From assembly GCA_020342235.1 (NCBI GenBank), contig CP073217.1, forward strand, positions 1,240,001 to 1,304,000: DNA of 64,000 bases, read 5' to 3'. Shown here one piece after another: positions 47,861 through 57,946 of this stretch. This stretch comes from Saccharomycopsis phalli. Its lineage: Eukaryota; Ascomycota; Saccharomycetes; Ascoideales; Saccharomycopsidaceae. Below the pieces are notes generated by a model. The model was not told where the DNA came from and searched no databases. It was given only the letters and a program-made list of their open reading frames with translations. Position 1 is the stretch's first letter, and each line of letters opens with the position of its first letter. The position numbers were made by a program, and so were the translations under genes.

Positions 47861-48261
47861 TTCCGTGATCCCTGTGCGGATTCGAGCTAGTCCAAGTCTT
47901 TATATTAAATTTAAGTATAGACTTTTTTTTTTTAATTCTCGGAAGGCAACTATTTAGTTGTGGTATCCGGAACCTTGCATGAGACAAGAAAAATTATGCC
48001 TGGTCATATGTCGCAGTGACAAACCCTAAAAGCTAAACGGGTGAGATTTTAAGCGAACCACAGCAAAGGTAAAGTTTGTCAAACACAATTATAATTACAA
48101 CTTGAATCTTTGAATAGGCAATCCAGCATACTGCTTCGCCGCCCAAGGATACTCAAGACTAGATCTTGGTAACTGCATCGGGCATAAATACCGGATTGGT
48201 GTGCTATTCCGTGAGGCGCATGTCACTACGAGACTAGACCCATCTTGTAGATCATTTATTA
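47861..48261. other. Intergenic region between orphan gene and FUM1
   Basis: 401 bp. It holds the orphan gene's TATA-like stretch and a T9 run near 47924. No gene seen. Confidence 0.45.
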
Positions 48262-49741
48262 TTAATTAGGCCCAAGCATCTTCTCTGGGCGGACCCATTG
48301 GTCAAACTCCTCTGAGGTCAAGAGCCCAAGCTCCAAGGCAGAAGCCTTCAATGTAATACCCTTTTTATGGGCATTTTTCGCAACCTTGGAGGCATTGTCG
48401 TACCCGATTTTAGGATTGAGTGCAGTCACCAACATGAGCGACTCATGTAGCAACTTGTCGATCTTGTCCTTGTTTGCGACGATTCCCTCGACACAGTGGA
48501 TTCTAAACGACTTGGCCGCGTCGGTGATAAGTCTGATGGACGAAAGCAAGCACTTGGCCATCACCGGCTTGAAGACGTTCAACTCAAACTGGCCGCTGGC
48601 CCCGGAAAAAGTAATAGTGGTGTTGTTGCCAAACACCTGGGCACACACCATTGTAAGGGCCTCGCATTGCGTGGGGTTGACCTTTCCCGGCATAATCGAG
48701 GACCCCGGCTCGTTCTCGGGCAACGACAATTCGCCGTATCCGCAACGCGGACCGGAGCCCAAGTACCGGATATCGTTTGCGATCTTGTTGAGCGACACTG
48801 CCACTGTGTTCAACGCGCCAGAAGCCTCGACAATCGCGTCGTGGGCAGCAAGGGCTTCGAACTTGTTTGGCGCGGTGGAAAACTCAATTCCCGTGATTTT
48901 CGAGATCTCGGCAGCAACTGCGACGTCAAAACCCTTTTTGGTGTTGAGCCCGGTGCCGACGGCCGTGCCTCCTTGCGCCAACAACTTCAAGCGGGGCAAG
49001 GTGTTGCTGATCCGCTCGAGGCCAAACGTCAACTGTTGCACATAGCCCGAAAACTCCTGGCCCAAGGTCAAGGGCGTCGCGTCCTGCAAATGGGTTCGTC
49101 CAATCTTGATAATGTCCTTGAACTCAACTGACTTTTGCTCGAGCGCGTCGCGCAACGCAGTGAGCGAAGGAATAAGCTTGGTGACGATCTCAACTACCGC
49201 AGCAATGTGGATCACCGTAGGAAACGTGTCGTTGGACGACTGCGACATGTTCACATGGTCGTTTGGGTGCACCGGATCCTTGGACCCCAACTTCCCACCC
49301 AACAACTCAATGGCTCGGTTGGAAATAACCTCGTTCGAGTTCATGTTCGACTGGGTACCGGAGCCGGTCTGGAACACCACCAACGGGAAATGGTCGTCGA
49401 GCTTCCCCTCCAACACCTCGGTGGCAGCAGCCTGGATGCTGTCACTGATTTTAGGATCCAACCCATAGGACTTGTTGACAATTGCGGCCGATTTCTTTAA
49501 CACCCCAAAGGCCCTGATCAACGGCTCAGGCAATCGCTCGACTGGACCTCCAATGTCAAAGTTTTGCAACGACCGTTGGGTTTGCGCACCCCAGTATCTA
49601 CACACTGGCACTTGCTAAAGTTAGTATTGAGGCTGGGGTTCCGTAGACACTCACAATCTCTCCGAATGCGTCGGTTTCAGTTCTGTTGGCAGACTAGTAT
49701 TAGTATATTATTTCCTGGCGTTCATTGCGGCGACTTACCAT
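48262..49741 (-). CDS. FUM1: Fumarase, class II (two introns)
   Basis: Three exons: 49741-49739 (the ATG alone), 49693-49655 and 49614-48262, with introns of 45 nt (donor GTAAGT, branch TACTAAT, acceptor ACTAG) and 40 nt (donor GTGAGT, branch TACTAAC, acceptor TTTAG). The spliced 464-residue protein begins [17 protein letters not shown] and joins [11 protein letters not shown] without a gap, which confirms both introns. Class II motifs are complete: the signature [15 protein letters not shown] and the substrate-site SSNDTFPT. The enzyme hydrates fumarate to malate. S. cerevisiae Fum1 has a mitochondrial presequence before the [10 protein letters not shown] block; none is seen here, so this form looks cytosolic unless another upstream exon exists. 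Confidence 0.94.
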
Positions 49742-49872
49742 GTTTATAGAAAAAAAATTTTTTGTTGGACTCTCTTGACATGACTCCTTGCCCAGATGCT
49801 GGCTTTACCCGCAACTGGGCAGGCCCACAGTTTACAGGATGACATTTGGTATATTTACAATGTATATGCCGG

Positions 49873-50317
49873 TCAGAGCCACTCCTTGGCAGAGTCCGCC
49901 TGGTTGACTTGCTTCTGCCGTTCTTGCTCAAGCTTCATTCTGATTCTGCCCTCGATCAATCGATGTGGAGGCTCAACCTAGATGTTAGCAAGCGTAGTGT
50001 AACTCACGATAACTTACCTTGGCAGTGTACCAGCCGTATTTGAACCCGATTTCGTGGGCCGCAATCTCGCCAAACCCTAGCATGAGCCCGTTGATAAACG
50101 GCAACACCAAATTGATGGCCACCGAGCTGACAAAGTTCCATACCGAAAACGGGTCTTCCTCTTCAATCGACATGAGTGACTCGGTCTGATCAGTGACGTC
50201 CAATTCCTGTCCTAGAGGGTTGTGGTTCGGGTCCTCTAGTTGGTTTGTCTTGATCAAGTCAATATATTCCTGGAGCGTATGGGTGCTGAGGTTGTCTTGC
50301 TTGAGTTGGTCGGCCAT
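49873..50317 (-). CDS. MIM1: Mitochondrial outer membrane import factor Mim1 (spliced)
   Basis: Exon 1 is 50317-50018 and exon 2 is 49977-49873. The 40-nt intron (donor GTAAGT, branch GCTAAC, acceptor ATCTAG) gives a 134-residue protein. An acidic N-terminal cytosolic part precedes one transmembrane helix with the family signature INLVLPFINGLMLGFGE at about 69-85, very like S. cerevisiae Mim1 (INLLLPFLNGMMLGFGE), and then AAHEIGFKYGWY. Without splicing the frame would stop within the intron after ten extra residues. Exon 2 adds a basic, helical C-terminus (EGRIRMKLEQERQKQ). Mim1 with Mim2 forms the MIM complex that inserts alpha-helical proteins into the outer membrane. Divergent from RTG2. 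Confidence 0.93.
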
Positions 50318-50657
50318 GGTTTACAGCTGTGGGGCAAAACGCTGCAATACAATTTGCACGCCCCGAGGTTCGGGTAATGATCCAGCATCAGCACGGAGTG
50401 CTGGACCCGCCCCTGTGGACAAATTGAGCGGCATGTCCGAAATAATTATTGTACCACCCCCAGTCAAGAGGTAGTTGTAGGTTTTCCATTTTTAATAACA
50501 GCCTGGCCTGGTTTCCCCAGCATGTCCAATGATGTAGGGAAGTGCCCTGAAAAAAAAAATATTGCCTGCGTTTACCTTTCTCGACATCATTGCCTTCTCT
50601 ACAGATCCGGGCAGGCATTATTTACCGTCTGTCAAAATACCATTTACACTGTACGAT
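50318..50657. other. MIM1/RTG2 divergent promoter
   Basis: 340 bp between start codons. It includes an A-rich run at 50549-50558. No RNA or protein gene is supported. Two mitochondrially connected genes share this region. Confidence 0.5.
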
Positions 50658-52601
50658 ATGAGCGGGAAAAGCGAGCATAACGACGACGAAGGCGTGTCGT
50701 CGACCCGGCCGTTGATGGCTGCGGCGCAGACCGAAGAGCCCGAGATGGTAGGCGAGTCGCTCGTGGCGGTTGTTGACATTGGGTCCAACGGTGTGCGGTT
50801 CTCGATCTCATCGATTGCCCCTCACCATGCCCGATGCATGCCTTGTGTGTTCAAGGACCGGTTGAACGTGTCGCTCTTTGAGTCGCAGTACCGGGACGGC
50901 GACTGCAAGATCAGCGAGAAGTCGCCCATCCCCAACGAGGTTATCTACGAGGTGTGCAAGGCCATGAAACGCTTCCAGATCATTTGCACCGACTTTGGCG
51001 TCCCTGGCAAGGCCGTGCGTGTGGTAGCCACCGAGGCCACGCGGGAGGCCAGCAACTCGGAGTATTTCCGCAAGTGCATCTTTGAGACCACCGGATGGAC
51101 GGTGGAGTTGCTCTCGAAGCAGGACGAGGCCAAGATCGGCTCGTACGGCGCGATCTCGTCGTTCCACGAGGTCAGCGGGTTGTTCATGGACTTGGGCGGC
51201 GGCTCGACCCAGATCAGCTGGATCCACACTGACAGCTCGGGCGCAATCCTGTTTGCAAAGAAGCCGGTGTCCTTGCCCTACGGGGCTGCGGCCCTCACGC
51301 GGCGACTCCGCACGGAAAACAGCCGCGACGTGTTTCTCGAAATAAAGGACGCCTACGCCAAGGCGATCAAGGAGATTGACATCCCGCAGTTTTTGTCCGA
51401 CAAGGCCCAGCTCGACGGCGGGTTTTCGGTGTTCTGCTCCGGCGGAGGGCTCCGGGGGCTCGGCAACTTGTTGTTGTCTCAGAACCCCGAGTACCCGATC
51501 CGGGCGATTATCAACGGCTACGCCTGCGGATACAAGCTCGTGTCGTCCATGGCCAACTTCTTGTTTGTCAAGGAACGCGTCCCGGAGCCCGAGGCTAACA
51601 TCTTCAGAGTGAGCGAGCGTCGCAAGCTGCAGCTCCCAGCAGTGGGGCTTCTCATCTCCGCTGCGTTCGAGTCGCTTCCCCAGATTCGCACCGTGCACTT
51701 CAGCCAGGGTGGGGTCCGTGAGGGTGCGTTGTTCGAGCGATTGCCCACATCGATCCGCCTGGAGGACCCGTTGATCGTCGCCACCAAGCCCTACGCCCCG
51801 TTCTTGGTAAACAAGTACCTCAGCTTGGTCCGCTCGGCACTTCCTCGGGCCCAGGTTCCAAGCGACGTGTGGTCGAGAATCGCACCTGCGCTATGTAACT
51901 TGGCGTTCGTCCACTGCATGTACCCAAAGGAGCTCCAGCCTACAGCCGCGCTCCTTGTGGCCGTCACCGGCATCATTGCCGGCGCCCATGGGCTTAGCCA
52001 TCGGGCCCGTGCGTTGATTGGCTTGGCCTTGTGCGAGCGGTGGGGCGCGGAGTTGCCCGACGTGGAGCGGAAGTTGAGGGACGGCTTGGCCAATGGAGTG
52101 TTGAAGGAAAGCTACAAGGACACGGAACTCTCGGACGCGGTGTTTTGGACATTGTACATTGGCAAGATTATGTATTTCATCTGCGGGATCTATCCTGGCG
52201 GGAACATCAGCGACGCAGAGGTGCCTTTCCGGTTCCAAGTGACGGCCAAGGAGTACAATGACGACGACGAGGGCCTGGAGAGACCCACCTCGTCAAAACA
52301 GTCGTCATTTTCCAACAACAGAAACAGCATGATGCCACCGGGATACGCTGATGACCTTCTCGAGTCCGAGTCTGTTGCGGCAGATGTCGGGACGCAAGGC
52401 GGGTCAGCCCACAAAAAACAAAAATTCAAATATGAGACAACATTGGTGATCGATGCAGACAACGTCAAGGTGGGCTCAGGTGCCGGCAATAGAATCAAAT
52501 CAATTCAAAAGAAAATCAAAAAATTGGCGCGCCAGTATGACGTGAAATTTAAATTCGAGATACAATATGGCGGGAAGAGCTTGGTGGGAGGCCAGGTATA
52601 A
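50658..52601 (+). CDS. RTG2: Retrograde signalling sensor Rtg2 (Ppx/GppA family)
   Basis: A 647-residue protein. The Ppx/GppA phosphatase-like actin fold begins at VAVVDIGSNGVRFSISS (about 36-52). It continues with HHARCMPCVFKDR, RVVATEATREA (about 116-126), LFMDLGGGSTQISW (about 176-189) and INGYACGYK. All match S. cerevisiae Rtg2 almost block for block. Rtg2 is a cytosolic ATP-binding regulator that senses mitochondrial status and frees Rtg1/Rtg3 from Mks1, and is part of the SLIK complex. Compared with the 588-residue S. cerevisiae protein, it has a longer acidic N-terminus and an extra Ser/Asn-rich insertion (about 535-600). The ATG at 50658 is chosen because upstream sequence lacks family resemblance. 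Confidence 0.95.
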   Translation: MSGKSEHNDDEGVSSTRPLMAAAQTEEPEMVGESLVAVVDIGSNGVRFSISSIAPHHARCMPCVFKDRLNVSLFESQYRDGDCKISEKSPIPNEVIYEVCKAMKRFQIICTDFGVPGKAVRVVATEATREASNSEYFRKCIFETTGWTVELLSKQDEAKIGSYGAISSFHEVSGLFMDLGGGSTQISWIHTDSSGAILFAKKPVSLPYGAAALTRRLRTENSRDVFLEIKDAYAKAIKEIDIPQFLSDKAQLDGGFSVFCSGGGLRGLGNLLLSQNPEYPIRAIINGYACGYKLVSSMANFLFVKERVPEPEANIFRVSERRKLQLPAVGLLISAAFESLPQIRTVHFSQGGVREGALFERLPTSIRLEDPLIVATKPYAPFLVNKYLSLVRSALPRAQVPSDVWSRIAPALCNLAFVHCMYPKELQPTAALLVAVTGIIAGAHGLSHRARALIGLALCERWGAELPDVERKLRDGLANGVLKESYKDTELSDAVFWTLYIGKIMYFICGIYPGGNISDAEVPFRFQVTAKEYNDDDEGLERPTSSKQSSFSNNRNSMMPPGYADDLLESESVAADVGTQGGSAHKKQKFKYETTLVIDADNVKVGSGAGNRIKSIQKKIKKLARQYDVKFKFEIQYGGKSLVGGQV

Positions 52602-52801
52602 CATTATATACGTTTTCTATTACATACCTCAAATTGGTAGATTTTCCGGCGCTTTTTCCGAGTGAAGCCCGCTAACGCCCCATGGCATCAGGTAATGTGC
52701 ACGGGGAAAAAATTCCCATTGGCTGCTGTGTGAATTTCGCTGGTATAAGACGAGCACTGTAAAAAAAAAAAAAGATTAATCTATAGAAGTAATAATAGAA
52801 A

Positions 52802-54297
52802 ATGGTACACCTTGGTCCAAAAAAGCCACCTGCAAGAAAAGTAAGTAGGATATTTATATTAACCACCTTAGCTAACATCCAAAGGGCTCTCAATTTGAAG
52901 TGTCTCAAGACTTGAAAGACCAGATTGAACAGTTACGCATCTTGTTCAATGTCAGCGGTGACAAGTTGAAGCAAATCACCGACCACTTTGTTACCGAGTT
53001 GGAGAAAGGTCTCTCCAAGGCTGGAGGAAATATTCCTATGATCCCTGGCTGGGTTCTTGAATACCCTACTGGTAAGGAAAAGGGCGACTATTTGGCCATC
53101 GACTTGGGCGGAACAAACTTGAGAGTTTGTCTCATCAAGTTGGCTGGCGACTCCACATTTGATACCATCCAGTCCAAGTTCTCCTTGCCAAAGAACTTTA
53201 GAACCACCACTGCTGAAAATTTGTTCGACTTCATTGCAGTCTCGTTGAAGGACTTTTACAACGAGGAATTTCCAAACGGAGTCGACAAGAACTTGCCATT
53301 GGGATTCACATTCTCCTACCCAGCCACACAATACGCCTTGAATCACGGTATCTTGCAAACCTGGACCAAAGGTTACGACATTGACGGTGTCGAGGGACAC
53401 GACGTCGTGCCAATGTTGCAACAGGCCTTGAAGAAACACAACTTGCCAATCGAGGTGACTGCTCTTATCAACGACACCACGGGTACATTAGTTGCCTCTG
53501 CCTACACTGATCCAGAGACCCAAATGGGCTTGATCTTTGGTACGGGATGTAACGGGGCGTACTACGAGAAAGTCAACAAGATCCCAAAATTGGAAGGAAA
53601 GTTGTACGACGACGTTGACCCAGAAGGATTGATGGCCATTAACTGCGAGTACGGTGCCTTTGACAACGAGCACAAAGTGTTGCCAAGAACCAAGTACGAT
53701 ATCCAAATCGACAAGGAGAGTCCAAGACCTGGCCAGCAGTCGTTTGAGAAAATGATCTCGGGATACTACTTGGGCGAAGTCATCCGATTGGTGTTGTTGG
53801 ACTTGTACGAAGGCGGGTTCTTGTTCAAGGACCAAGACGCAAGCAAATTGCGTGTGCCTTTCATCTTGGACACCTCCTTCCCAGCAAAAGTGGAAGAAGA
53901 CCCATTTGAGAACTTGAGCGACACCAACGATCTTATCCAGGAGTTGCTTAACATCAAGACTACCCGAGGCGAACGAGTCTTGGTCCGTAGCTTGGCCGAG
54001 TTTGTTGGTATCAGATCCGCCAGACTTTCAGTCTGCGGAATTGCTGCCTTGGCCAAGAAGAGAGGAATCACAAAGTGCCATGCTGCCGCTGACGGATCTG
54101 TCTACAGCAAGTACCCTAACTTCAAGGAGAGAGCTGCCCAGGGCTTGGACGATATCTTCTCCTGGAACTTGCCTCAGAAGGACCATCCAATTATCATTGT
54201 TCCTGCCGAGGATGGATCAGGTGCAGGTGCCGCTATTATTGCTGCATTGGCAGAAAAGAGAATAAGAGAGGGGAAATCCTTGGGTATGAAATATTAG
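52802..54297 (+). CDS. HXK2: Hexokinase, Hxk1/Hxk2 type (spliced)
   Basis: Exon 1 (52802-52840, 13 codons) encodes MVHLGPKKPPARK, almost the S. cerevisiae Hxk2 N-terminus. A 44-nt intron (52841-52884; donor GTAAGT, branch GCTAAC, acceptor CAAAG) separates it from exon 2 (52885-54297). The protein has 483 residues (486 in yeast Hxk2). Motifs are LAIDLGGTNLRV (phosphate 1, about 91-102), LGFTFSYPATQ (sugar site, about 154-164), LINDTTGTLVA (catalytic Asp, about 206-216) and GTGCNGAYYE. It phosphorylates glucose and fructose in the cytosol. The N-terminal RKGS motif is the region that in yeast Hxk2 is phosphorylated and used for nuclear/Mig1 function. No CTG codon is used; codon bias is strong. 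Confidence 0.96.
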
Positions 54298-54404
54298 ATA
54301 AATGTATTCTCTAGTTCGAGACTGAACGCATTTTAACCTTGTAGTGCTTTATGCATGTCTGGCAATGTTAGATTTAAACCTATTTTCTGGCTGACGATTC
54401 CACC

Positions 54405-56143
54405 ATGGATACAGACAAACTATTCTCAGTAAGTGTATATCGTGGTCCTGTATTATACTAACTTAGGCTTCAAAACGAAAGGCAGAAGATGACATTGATA
54501 CATCCAATAAAAAACCGCATAATAAGCAGCCCATAAACAAGCACCAGGATATCATTAGCAAAATAAATAAACAGCTAGAGCATGAGAATGACAGCAAGTT
54601 GACGTTGAATTGGTTCAAATTAAACTTGGAGAATTTAAAAGACATTTATTTAATCAACACCGAGATTCGGAAAGATTTGAGCCACGACAAGGTATTGCAA
54701 CTATTGCCAGTTGAAGAGTTGTTGAATAATCTTATCAAGCAGTTTAGCAGCATCACGCTAATAGAAGACAAGGCTGTGAAAAAAGAAGTCGACCAATGGT
54801 TAGTTGATGGAGCTTTGTTGATTGAGTTTTCAATTATCTTGAATGAGCACCCCAACTATGATATCAAGCTACAAATTATGACGATATTGATTGATATGGT
54901 CGAAGATAAGGACAGTGAAGAAGAAGAAACAGAGAGAGAGCAGGAAGGACGCATGTTAATCATTGATAAACTAGTCAACCAAGTCCAAATGCCAAGCATG
55001 CTACTTGATTTGATCCAACAGTTAAATGATGAGGATATTATACTCAAAGAGAAAATCACAGATGCGGAACGACTGGAGTTTGTCACTTATAGTATGATTA
55101 TGATAATTTACTTTATACCAGAATTGAGTGATTCTGAATTGGACAAGAAGATTGTCGATGGAATCAGCAATACCAAGGCATTGAATGAGTTTTTTGAGAG
55201 CTACTTGATGATTGACTCTGTTGACAGCATAAATACATTATCGCAGTACAGCAGTGAGTATTACTACAAATTAGTGTCTTGGAAAGTAAAGCAGGATTCC
55301 TTGGAAGATGCCCAAGCGTTTACAGAGAAACTATTGATTATTCTATCAAAGTTCAAAAAGACTCGTCCAAGGGCAGGAAGTGAGCAGGAGGAGTATTTTG
55401 AGAATTTCCAAAACTTTTTTGAATTGTTGATAATCAACAATGCAATAGTAAAACAATCCTTTGTTGAGTATGAAGGATTGGAGTTGTTGATGTTGATGTT
55501 CAAGAACTACGCCAAGCTGGATGACAAGAGCATCAAGTGGGTGTTCAACAAGTGCTTGGCAATAATCAATGGATTGTTGACGAGCACTGGTGACGATGAA
55601 ATTATTTTGCATATTTCCAATCAGTTGATTGAGTTGGGGTTTTTGAAGTATTTGTTCAAGTGTCTTGGTCAGTATTCATTGTTGAAGAGGAGCTTTTCTA
55701 GGTTTTTAGAAATTTTAACCAAGCTTTTGAATACCTTGTCGTTTGAATCCACCGAGCGATTGCGGCTAGTGAATAAATTGACCAAGGAAAGTTCGTTGAA
55801 GCAGTTGATGGATATTCGACGGTGGTACAGCAGTAAAATAGAACAAGCCACGCAAGGAGTCGAGCCGGAGGCGATTGACCAGGAGTATGTGGTAGGTGAG
55901 CAGCACCAGGTGGAAATCTCGCTTGGATTCGATACGATAAAGTACATAGATTTGGCCATCTGCTGGTTACTAATGGAGGACTCATCGGTGTCTCAGATTG
56001 TGAGACACCATGTAACTAGTGTGGGTGATATAAAAACGAGTTTGCTCAAGTTTAAATACGAATTGCAAGTTATGGACGAGAAACAAGTGCTGGCATTGGT
56101 GGACTATTTTCTAGATTCAGGCATCCTTGAAGATGATCCCTGA
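54405..56143 (+). CDS. CTNNBL1: Beta-catenin-like protein 1 (CTNNBL1) homologue, spliced
   Basis: Exon 1 (54405-54428, eight codons) and exon 2 (54467-56143) flank a 38-nt intron (donor GTAAGT, branch TACTAAC, acceptor TTAG), the shortest here. The 566-residue product equals human CTNNBL1 (563) in length. A Lys-rich nuclear-signal-like N-terminus (SKRKAEDDI, NKKPHNKQ) precedes an armadillo-type helical solenoid through the rest, with family-like blocks such as STERLRLVNKLTKESSLKQ near residue 430 and DLAICWLLMEDSSVSQIVRHH at about 500-520. CTNNBL1 associates with the Prp19/Cdc5L complex and binds nuclear signals of splicing factors. I know of no S. cerevisiae counterpart. Confidence 0.85.
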
Positions 56144-56322
56144 TGCATACACCCACGAAAATTTTTCCATGTAGTGCCTGTAAAAAATAAATGACTAACA
56201 CTAGACTGCCGCCTGGAGGTCAATAAAGAACAGACAGCTGGAACGTTGTAGAATTTGCACATTTCGCCAATTTTTCATACCAAACACCTTCAAATTAAAC
56301 AGGAAGCTCATTAATATCAGCC

Positions 56323-57924
56323 ATGTGTGGGGTTATAGGTATTGTGCTTGCCAATCAAAAGAAGTTGGTTTCCCCGGAATTGCTCGAGGCGACTACGTAT
56401 TTGCAGCATCGAGGGCAGGATGCTGCCGGGATGGTCACAAACGGCCATGGGGGACGGTTGTACCAGTGCAAAGGGAACGGAATGGCCAGCAGCGTTTTCA
56501 CTCCACAACGGTTGGTGGGGTTGTATGGAAGTATGGGGATCGCTCATTTGCGGTATCCGACTGCTGGATCGAGCTCCAACTCGGAGGCCCAGCCATTTTA
56601 TGTGAATTCGCCATATGGGATTGCAATCTCTCACAATGGCAACTTGGTGAATGCCAGCTACTTGAAGGAGTACTTGGATCGGGAGGTGCACCGTCACATT
56701 AACACCGATAGTGACTCGGAATTGTTGTTGAACATCTTTGCGGCCAAGTTGGACGCCTACAACAAGGCCAGAGTGAACAACGAGGATATATTCAATGCCT
56801 TGGAAGGGGTCTACAAGGAGTGTCGTGGTGCGTATGCCTGTACCGGGATGATTGCCGGTTACTGTGTGTTTGGGTTCAGAGACCCGCACGGCATCCGGCC
56901 GTTGTTGTTTGGTGAGAGACACAACGACGACGGCTCCATCGACTACATGATCGCCTCTGAGTCGATTGCCTTGGAAGCACAGCATTTCACCAACTTGAGA
57001 GACTTCAAGCCGGGCGAGGCGGTGATCATTCCTCGGGAAACTATGGTTCCGGAATTCCGCCAGATTGTAGAGCCAAAGGCATATGCTCCCGACATCTTTG
57101 AGTACGTGTACTTTGCCCGGCCAGACTCCATCTTGGACGGCATTTCAGTATACCGTGCCCGAATCGCCATGGGCGAGAAACTCGCCGACAATATCAACAA
57201 GAAGTTCAACGGCGCCGCCAAGGACTTTATCGACGTGGTAATCCCGGTTCCAGACACCGCCAGACACTCTGCACTTGCCTGTGCCGTGCAACTTGGACTA
57301 TCGTACCGGGAAGGGTTCATCAAAAACCGATATATTGGCCGGACGTTTATCATGCCCGACCAGAAGGAACGTGTGTCCTCGGTGCGAAGAAAGTTGAACG
57401 CCATGCCGTTGGAATTCAAAAACAGAAACGTGTTGTTGGTCGACGACTCCATCGTCAGAGGCACCACCTCCAAGGAAATTGTCAACATGGCCCGTGAGGC
57501 CGGCGCAAAGAAGGTCTTCTTTGCCTCCTGTGCGCCTGCAATCCGGTACAACCACATTTACGGAATCGACTTGGCCGATACAAAGGCATTGGTGGCTTAC
57601 AACCGGTCGGACGAGGAAATCGGCGAGGCAATCGGGGCAGACCGCGTGTTTTACCAGGACTTGGACGAGTTGAAAGAGTGCTGTGCGTATGGACACATTG
57701 ACAACTTTGAGGTCGGGGTGTTTACCGGTGACTACATAACCGGAGTGGAGAATAACTATCTCCAAGAGTTGGAGAAGGTGAGGGCCCAGAACCAGCGCAT
57801 CAAGGAGCTTCACGAAAAAAGAAGGGCGACCGAGGCCAGTCACATTGTGGAAATGCACCATTTAGATACCCCAGCCAAGTCTGCCGACACCGATATTGGG
57901 CTATACAACCCAGGAGACTACTAG
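56323..57924 (+). CDS. ADE4: Amidophosphoribosyltransferase Ade4
   Basis: A 533-residue enzyme for the first committed step of purine synthesis (glutamine + PRPP to phosphoribosylamine). The N-terminal nucleophile glutaminase domain begins directly with Cys2 (MCGVIGIV), so the propeptide and Fe-S cluster of bacterial-type enzymes are absent. YLQHRGQDAAGM (26-37) and SHNGNLVNA (about 104-112) are glutaminase motifs. The phosphoribosyltransferase domain has NVLLVDDSIVRGTTSKE at about 365-381, the PRPP loop. The coding sequence contains essentially no CTG codons. It sits at the opposite end of the window from xanthine dehydrogenase, the purine-breakdown gene; there is no purine gene cluster. Confidence 0.97.
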   Translation: MCGVIGIVLANQKKLVSPELLEATTYLQHRGQDAAGMVTNGHGGRLYQCKGNGMASSVFTPQRLVGLYGSMGIAHLRYPTAGSSSNSEAQPFYVNSPYGIAISHNGNLVNASYLKEYLDREVHRHINTDSDSELLLNIFAAKLDAYNKARVNNEDIFNALEGVYKECRGAYACTGMIAGYCVFGFRDPHGIRPLLFGERHNDDGSIDYMIASESIALEAQHFTNLRDFKPGEAVIIPRETMVPEFRQIVEPKAYAPDIFEYVYFARPDSILDGISVYRARIAMGEKLADNINKKFNGAAKDFIDVVIPVPDTARHSALACAVQLGLSYREGFIKNRYIGRTFIMPDQKERVSSVRRKLNAMPLEFKNRNVLLVDDSIVRGTTSKEIVNMAREAGAKKVFFASCAPAIRYNHIYGIDLADTKALVAYNRSDEEIGEAIGADRVFYQDLDELKECCAYGHIDNFEVGVFTGDYITGVENNYLQELEKVRAQNQRIKELHEKRRATEASHIVEMHHLDTPAKSADTDIGLYNPGDY

Positions 57925-57946
57925 TTTTACATAGAGAGTATATTGC

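Noticed and set aside
48496-49131. 211-codon frame antisense to FUM1.
   Set aside because: Mirror of the fumarase frame; Arg/Gly-rich with no family match.
49742-49872. Upstream ATG (MSRESNKKFFFYK) as a mitochondrial presequence for fumarase.
   Set aside because: Its frame does not join exon 2 in phase with either candidate acceptor; it would stop at once.
50808-51698. 296-codon frame antisense to RTG2.
   Set aside because: Mirror frame of GC-rich coding sequence; Arg/Val/Leu-rich composition, no motif.
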